Shown one piece after another: positions 4,130 to 7,146 of a stretch of DNA of 7,146 nt (positions are counted from its first letter, which is position 1; the number at the start of each line of letters is the position of its first letter). A model generated the notes under the pieces. The model saw only the letters and a program-made list of their open reading frames with translations. It did no database searches and was not told the DNA's origin. The stretch comes from Nitrososphaerota archaeon (GTDB taxonomy: Archaea; Thermoproteota; Nitrososphaeria; Nitrososphaerales; Nitrosopumilaceae), in assembly GCA_002730325.1 (NCBI GenBank), contig PBZV01000027.1:3431-10576 (forward strand), given 5' to 3'. The translations under genes were made by a program, and so were the position numbers.

Positions 4130-5044
4130 ATGATTTCAATAGTTGGCGCTGGAAAAATTGGAGCAGTGATTGCATTTCTTTGTGCATCAAATGGATTAGA
4201 TGATATTTTATTGATTAATCGTACAAAGACAAAAGCAATTGGAGAATCAATAGACATTGTAAATTCAATTCCTGATACTTCTCAATTTTCTATTCATGGT
4301 ACTGATGATTATTCTAAATTATCAGGCTCAAAAATTGTAGTAATATCTTCAAGTGTCAGTATTTATCTAAAAACCAGAGTAGAAAATTTAGATTTGCAGG
4401 TAAATATGATAAGAGATATTGCAAAAAAGATTAAGCAATATTGTCCTTCTGCAATAGTTTTGATAGTTTCAAATCCACTTGATGTACTGACATATTTTTT
4501 TCATAAAGAATCACAATTAAACAGATTCAAAGTTATTGGAATTGCATCCAGTTTAGATACAAGTAGATTTCATCATTTTCTTTCAGAAAAATTTAATGTG
4601 CCATTATCTTCAATTTCCAACACAATGGTTTTAGGGGAACATGGAGATACAATGGTTCCAATTTTTTCAAATATACTAATCAATAACACTCCTCTTCTTT
4701 CCAAGATAAATGAGCATGAAATTGATCTCATAACTAAGAGTGTTAAGAATTATTGGAAGGAATTGAGAAAATACAAGAGTAGATCTCAATTTGGCATTGC
4801 CAAAAAAACTTATGATGTAATTGATGCAATTATCAATTCAAAAGAATTGGAGATTCCTGCAGCAGTAGTTCTGAAAGGAGAATGGGGGATAAAGGACGTA
4901 TCTATGGGAATTCCTGTTAAAATTAACAGTGAGGGGGTTTTTGAAATCCAAAAAATTAACATAAATGAAAAAGAATTGGCATTATTGAAAAAGTCCTCAA
5001 ATCAAATTCGTAATAATATAAAATCCGTTCAAATTCAAGGTTGA
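4130..5044 (+). CDS. Malate/lactate dehydrogenase family protein (304 aa)
   Basis: This is an NAD(P)-dependent 2-hydroxyacid dehydrogenase of the LDH/MDH superfamily, of normal length. It has a Rossmann GAGKIG (6-11), SNPLDVLTY with Asn115, LDTSR with Asp143 and Arg146, the catalytic GEHGD with His171, and a late MGIPV segment. Malate to oxaloacetate in central metabolism is the likely reaction, cytoplasmic, inferred from family and context. Two features are unusual. The coenzyme-selecting residue after the second strand is Asn30 followed by Arg31 (LLINRTK) instead of the aspartate typical of NAD-specific enzymes, so NADP use is possible. The mobile loop reads SIYLKTR, keeping the substrate arginine (Arg83) but lacking the usual RKPGM-like segment and its specificity residue. 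Substrate and coenzyme are therefore less certain than the family. The gene appears to be a single transcription unit. Confidence 0.85.
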   Translation: MISIVGAGKIGAVIAFLCASNGLDDILLINRTKTKAIGESIDIVNSIPDTSQFSIHGTDDYSKLSGSKIVVISSSVSIYLKTRVENLDLQVNMIRDIAKKIKQYCPSAIVLIVSNPLDVLTYFFHKESQLNRFKVIGIASSLDTSRFHHFLSEKFNVPLSSISNTMVLGEHGDTMVPIFSNILINNTPLLSKINEHEIDLITKSVKNYWKELRKYKSRSQFGIAKKTYDVIDAIINSKELEIPAAVVLKGEWGIKDVSMGIPVKINSEGVFEIQKININEKELALLKKSSNQIRNNIKSVQIQG

Positions 5045-5093
5045 TTAATTAAAGATGAAACCACTCTCAAACAAAATCAATAATTTCCAAAAC

Positions 5094-5116
5094 TATAGAA
5101 AAAATATCAGAAAAAC
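5094..5116 (-). terminator. T-rich terminator after purF
   Basis: On the minus strand, about 30 bases after the purF stop, GGG is followed by a run of five T, then CTGATA, then a run of six T. This double T-run lies in the convergent intergenic stretch 5045-5145 and is a plausible archaeal intrinsic terminator without a hairpin. That stretch otherwise shows nothing. Confidence 0.45.
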
Positions 5117-5145
5117 CCATTAACTAATTTACAATTTTTGATAAC

Positions 5146-6585
5146 TTATTTTGCTTTAATTTGTTCACGTTTAGTAAAATCAGGTTGTATACCAAGGGAT
5201 TCATAATTTCCAGATGAACATGTAAAGCACATAGAATCTTTTGGAATTCCCACTGCATCAGCTAGATTTTGAGCATCATTATATCCTAAAAAGTCAACAC
5301 CAATATTTTTTCTAACCATTTCAGTTATTTCCTCACTTGTCATGTCTTTACCATCAGTGAATGTTGCAAGTTCCTCCTGAGATGGAAAATCAATTCCTGC
5401 ATAACAAGGATAATTAATTTGAGGATATGTGATTAACATGCTAATTTTTTTGGCACCAGCACGACGAAGAGCCTTAATTATTGCTCTAGAACTAGTGCCT
5501 CGAACTAAACTATCATCTATAACTACAACATGTCTGTCTTTGATTATTTCACTAATGGGGATAATCCACCTGTTAATCTCAACACGGTCACTTTGGTGTG
5601 GCTCAATGAAACTACGCAGTGGTCCTTTTTTGCTATATCTGTCTTTAAGCAGACCTTCATCAAATGAAATACCAAGTTCTTGAGCATAACCTAATGCAGC
5701 AGGTCTTGCCGAATCAGGTACAGGGATTACCAAATCAGCATCTTTGAGTGGAAATTTCTTTGCCATAAATTGTCCAATTCTTTTTCTTGAGACGTAAATG
5801 TTACGTCCTTCCATATTGCTTGAAGGATGTGCAAAGTAAGTAAATTCAAAAGAACAGTGTGCATGAGATTGATCATCGGAAAATATTTCAGTTTCTATTC
5901 CGGATTTACTTAATTTTATTAATTCACCTGGAACTACATCTCTTTGAAGAGTAGCACCAACTGCTGTTACAGCAGCAGATTCAGAAGTTACAATGTATGT
6001 ATCATCAGATTCTTTATGGCCCAAAACCATTGGACGAAATCCTTTAGGATCACGAGCTGCATAAACAGAATTATCATCAGAAATAAATGTAAAACAATAA
6101 GACCCAACCATTTCATTTTTTAAAATGGATAATGCTTTTCCCATTTCTCCGTTTTCAGAAATTAGAGAAACTAATCTTTCTGCAGCAACCAAAGTATCAC
6201 TTGCATTTTGAGGTGTAAAAGAACAACCTCCAACTAAATTAGATAATTCTTGAGCATTTGCAATAGTTCCATTATGAGCAATACAAAGATCTTTTACTTT
6301 AAGGGGTTGAGCATTTTCTAAAGTACTTGTTCCCATTGTAGAGTATCTAACATGACCAATCACACAAGAAGATGAATATTCTTGGGCAATTTTTTTAAAT
6401 TCAGATGAAGAGTGTGATACTAATCCTACTCGTTTGAATGGTGCCTTGTTAGGGATAGCAAAGCCCCAAGCTTCTTGTCCTCTATGTTGCAAAGCACGTA
6501 ATGCATCAAAAACCATAGGAACAACATTCTTTCCAGAAAGACTGTAAATTCCAACAACTCCACAATTTTCTTTAACTTCAGGCAT
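5146..6585 (-). CDS. purF: Amidophosphoribosyltransferase (glutamine PRPP amidotransferase)
   Basis: This enzyme catalyses the first committed step of purine synthesis: PRPP plus glutamine gives phosphoribosylamine, glutamate and pyrophosphate. At 479 residues it is full length. The N-terminal class II glutaminase follows a seven-residue propeptide (MPEVKEN), with nucleophile Cys8, an HRGQE motif (34-38), HVRYSTMG (78-85) and HNGTIAN (104-110). The C-terminal transferase half has the PRPP loop VVVIDDSLVRGTSS (353-366). Cys244, Cys394, Cys453 and Cys456 fit the four ligands of the [4Fe-4S] cluster of the Bacillus subtilis type, so an oxygen-sensitive cluster and propeptide processing are expected. 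HRGQE is followed by AWG where many homologues have a small residue. The start overlaps the purL stop by eight bases, so the two are co-transcribed and probably translationally coupled. Confidence 0.97.
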   Translation of the reverse strand: MPEVKENCGVVGIYSLSGKNVVPMVFDALRALQHRGQEAWGFAIPNKAPFKRVGLVSHSSSEFKKIAQEYSSSCVIGHVRYSTMGTSTLENAQPLKVKDLCIAHNGTIANAQELSNLVGGCSFTPQNASDTLVAAERLVSLISENGEMGKALSILKNEMVGSYCFTFISDDNSVYAARDPKGFRPMVLGHKESDDTYIVTSESAAVTAVGATLQRDVVPGELIKLSKSGIETEIFSDDQSHAHCSFEFTYFAHPSSNMEGRNIYVSRKRIGQFMAKKFPLKDADLVIPVPDSARPAALGYAQELGISFDEGLLKDRYSKKGPLRSFIEPHQSDRVEINRWIIPISEIIKDRHVVVIDDSLVRGTSSRAIIKALRRAGAKKISMLITYPQINYPCYAGIDFPSQEELATFTDGKDMTSEEITEMVRKNIGVDFLGYNDAQNLADAVGIPKDSMCFTCSSGNYESLGIQPDFTKREQIKAK

Positions 6586-7146
6586 GCATAATCAACCCCT
6601 CTAACGAATTTAACCAAGTTTTTTGTGTTTTATCAACCATCAGATCAATAACAGGTTTTGAATCATTTGAAAATAAAATAGAATTACCACCAAAATTCCC
6701 AATTATTTCAAATGATGTGTAATTTTTTTCAAGAATTGTTTTTAGATCATCAAGATTATTTTTTTCAACAGATAGAAGATATCGAGAATGGCTCTCAGAA
6801 AATAGTATTTTATCAACAGGTAATGATTCTCCAGGAACTTTATTCAAAAATACAGAACACCCAATATTGTTTGTCATGCAAAGTTCAGAAACTGCTACCG
6901 CCAATCCTCCTTTTGAACAATCATGTACAGATTTTACAAGTTTGTTTTCAATAATTTCAAGAATAGATTGCATGTTTTTCTTTGATTCATCAAAAGTCAC
7001 AACTGGGCATTTGTCACCAATGAATTTGTGAATATATTCAAAGTATTCAGAACCACCCAATTCATTTTTTGTATCACCAACAATTACAAGACAGTCATCA
7101 ACAGATATTTTTTGAGAGATTTGTGGATGTTTATCAATTAGACCTA
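6578..7146 (-). CDS. purL: Phosphoribosylformylglycinamidine synthase subunit PurL, C-terminal part
   Basis: The C-terminal 188 residues are visible; the gene continues beyond the right edge. The frame runs open to the edge, and the first ATG-like codon near 7060 is an internal leucine (ELGGSEYF), not a start. Recognisable parts are LVIVGDTKNELGGSEYFEY, the SVHDCSKGGLAVAVSEL helix (SAHDLSEGGL-like in most homologues), and LFSESHSRYLLSV (LFGESQSR-like), all from the second AIRS-type half of PurL. The enzyme uses ATP and ammonia from glutamine to turn FGAR into FGAM, the fourth step of purine synthesis, usually with PurS and PurQ subunits, which are not visible here. The DCSKGGL variant with cysteine and lysine is slightly unusual. 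The stop overlaps the purF start by eight bases. Confidence 0.95.
   Translation of the reverse strand, partial: GLIDKHPQISQKISVDDCLVIVGDTKNELGGSEYFEYIHKFIGDKCPVVTFDESKKNMQSILEIIENKLVKSVHDCSKGGLAVAVSELCMTNNIGCSVFLNKVPGESLPVDKILFSESHSRYLLSVEKNNLDDLKTILEKNYTSFEIIGNFGGNSILFSNDSKPVIDLMVDKTQKTWLNSLEGLIMHA
6596..6602 (-). promoter_or_regulatory. Shine-Dalgarno for purF inside purL
   Basis: On the minus strand AGAGGGG lies ten bases before the purF ATG at 6585, within the last codons of purL. It supports this ATG and internal reinitiation in the operon. The match is partial and the spacing slightly long. Confidence 0.4.

Noticed and set aside
5429..5683. Plus-strand open frame of 84 codons inside purF
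   Set aside because: It is antisense to the PRPP-binding half of PurF, and its composition is explained by the complement of conserved codons.
6426..6617. Minus-strand open frame spanning the purL/purF junction
   Set aside because: It overlaps two certain genes in another frame and has no independent start signal or recognisable product.
6712..6954. Plus-strand open frame inside purL
   Set aside because: It is antisense to conserved PurL motifs and its glutamine- and phenylalanine-rich product is typical of an AT-rich shadow frame.

Overview
The window looks like chromosome from an ammonia-oxidising archaeon of the Nitrososphaeria (Thaumarchaeota), close to Nitrosopumilus or Nitrosarchaeum. 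This is inferred from the AT-rich sequence, the tightly packed genes, archaeal box A (TATA) elements about 27 bases upstream of several start codons (leaderless transcripts), many CBS-domain and UspA proteins, and a divergent malate/lactate dehydrogenase. No rRNA, tRNA, CRISPR array, insertion sequence or phage gene was seen.

Layout. At the left edge (1-181, minus) is the N-terminal part of a DUF427 protein. A stretch of about 370 bases follows. It holds a cluster of TTGAGA/TCTCAA half-sites, a 32-residue two-CxxC zinc-ribbon microprotein (390-488) and a hairpin terminator. Next come a winged-helix DNA-binding protein (549-1133, plus) and, tail to tail with it, a protein made of four CBS-like repeats (1136-1966, minus). 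That gene is divergent from a paralogue (2065-2976, plus) carrying an extra C-terminal CxxC tail. A full-length UspA (2987-3418, minus) follows.

The stretch 3419-4114 appears rearranged. It has a CBS protein cut to one repeat, a six-cysteine 36-residue microprotein whose Shine-Dalgarno lies in the last codons of that CBS frame, and a UspA with an 81-residue in-frame internal deletion but an intact promoter. After it comes a malate/lactate dehydrogenase family gene (4130-5044, plus).

The right end is a minus-strand purine operon: purL (C-terminal part, running off the window) overlapping purF by 8 bases. PurL and PurF catalyse the fourth and first steps of de novo IMP synthesis.

The middle of the window is a sensor neighbourhood: CBS repeats often bind adenine nucleotides, UspA proteins often bind ATP, and a winged-helix protein lies next to them. 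A shared energy-sensing role is inference; the sequence shows only proximity and paralogy. The least described items are the two cysteine-rich microproteins and the two shortened paralogues, and these deserve the closest look.
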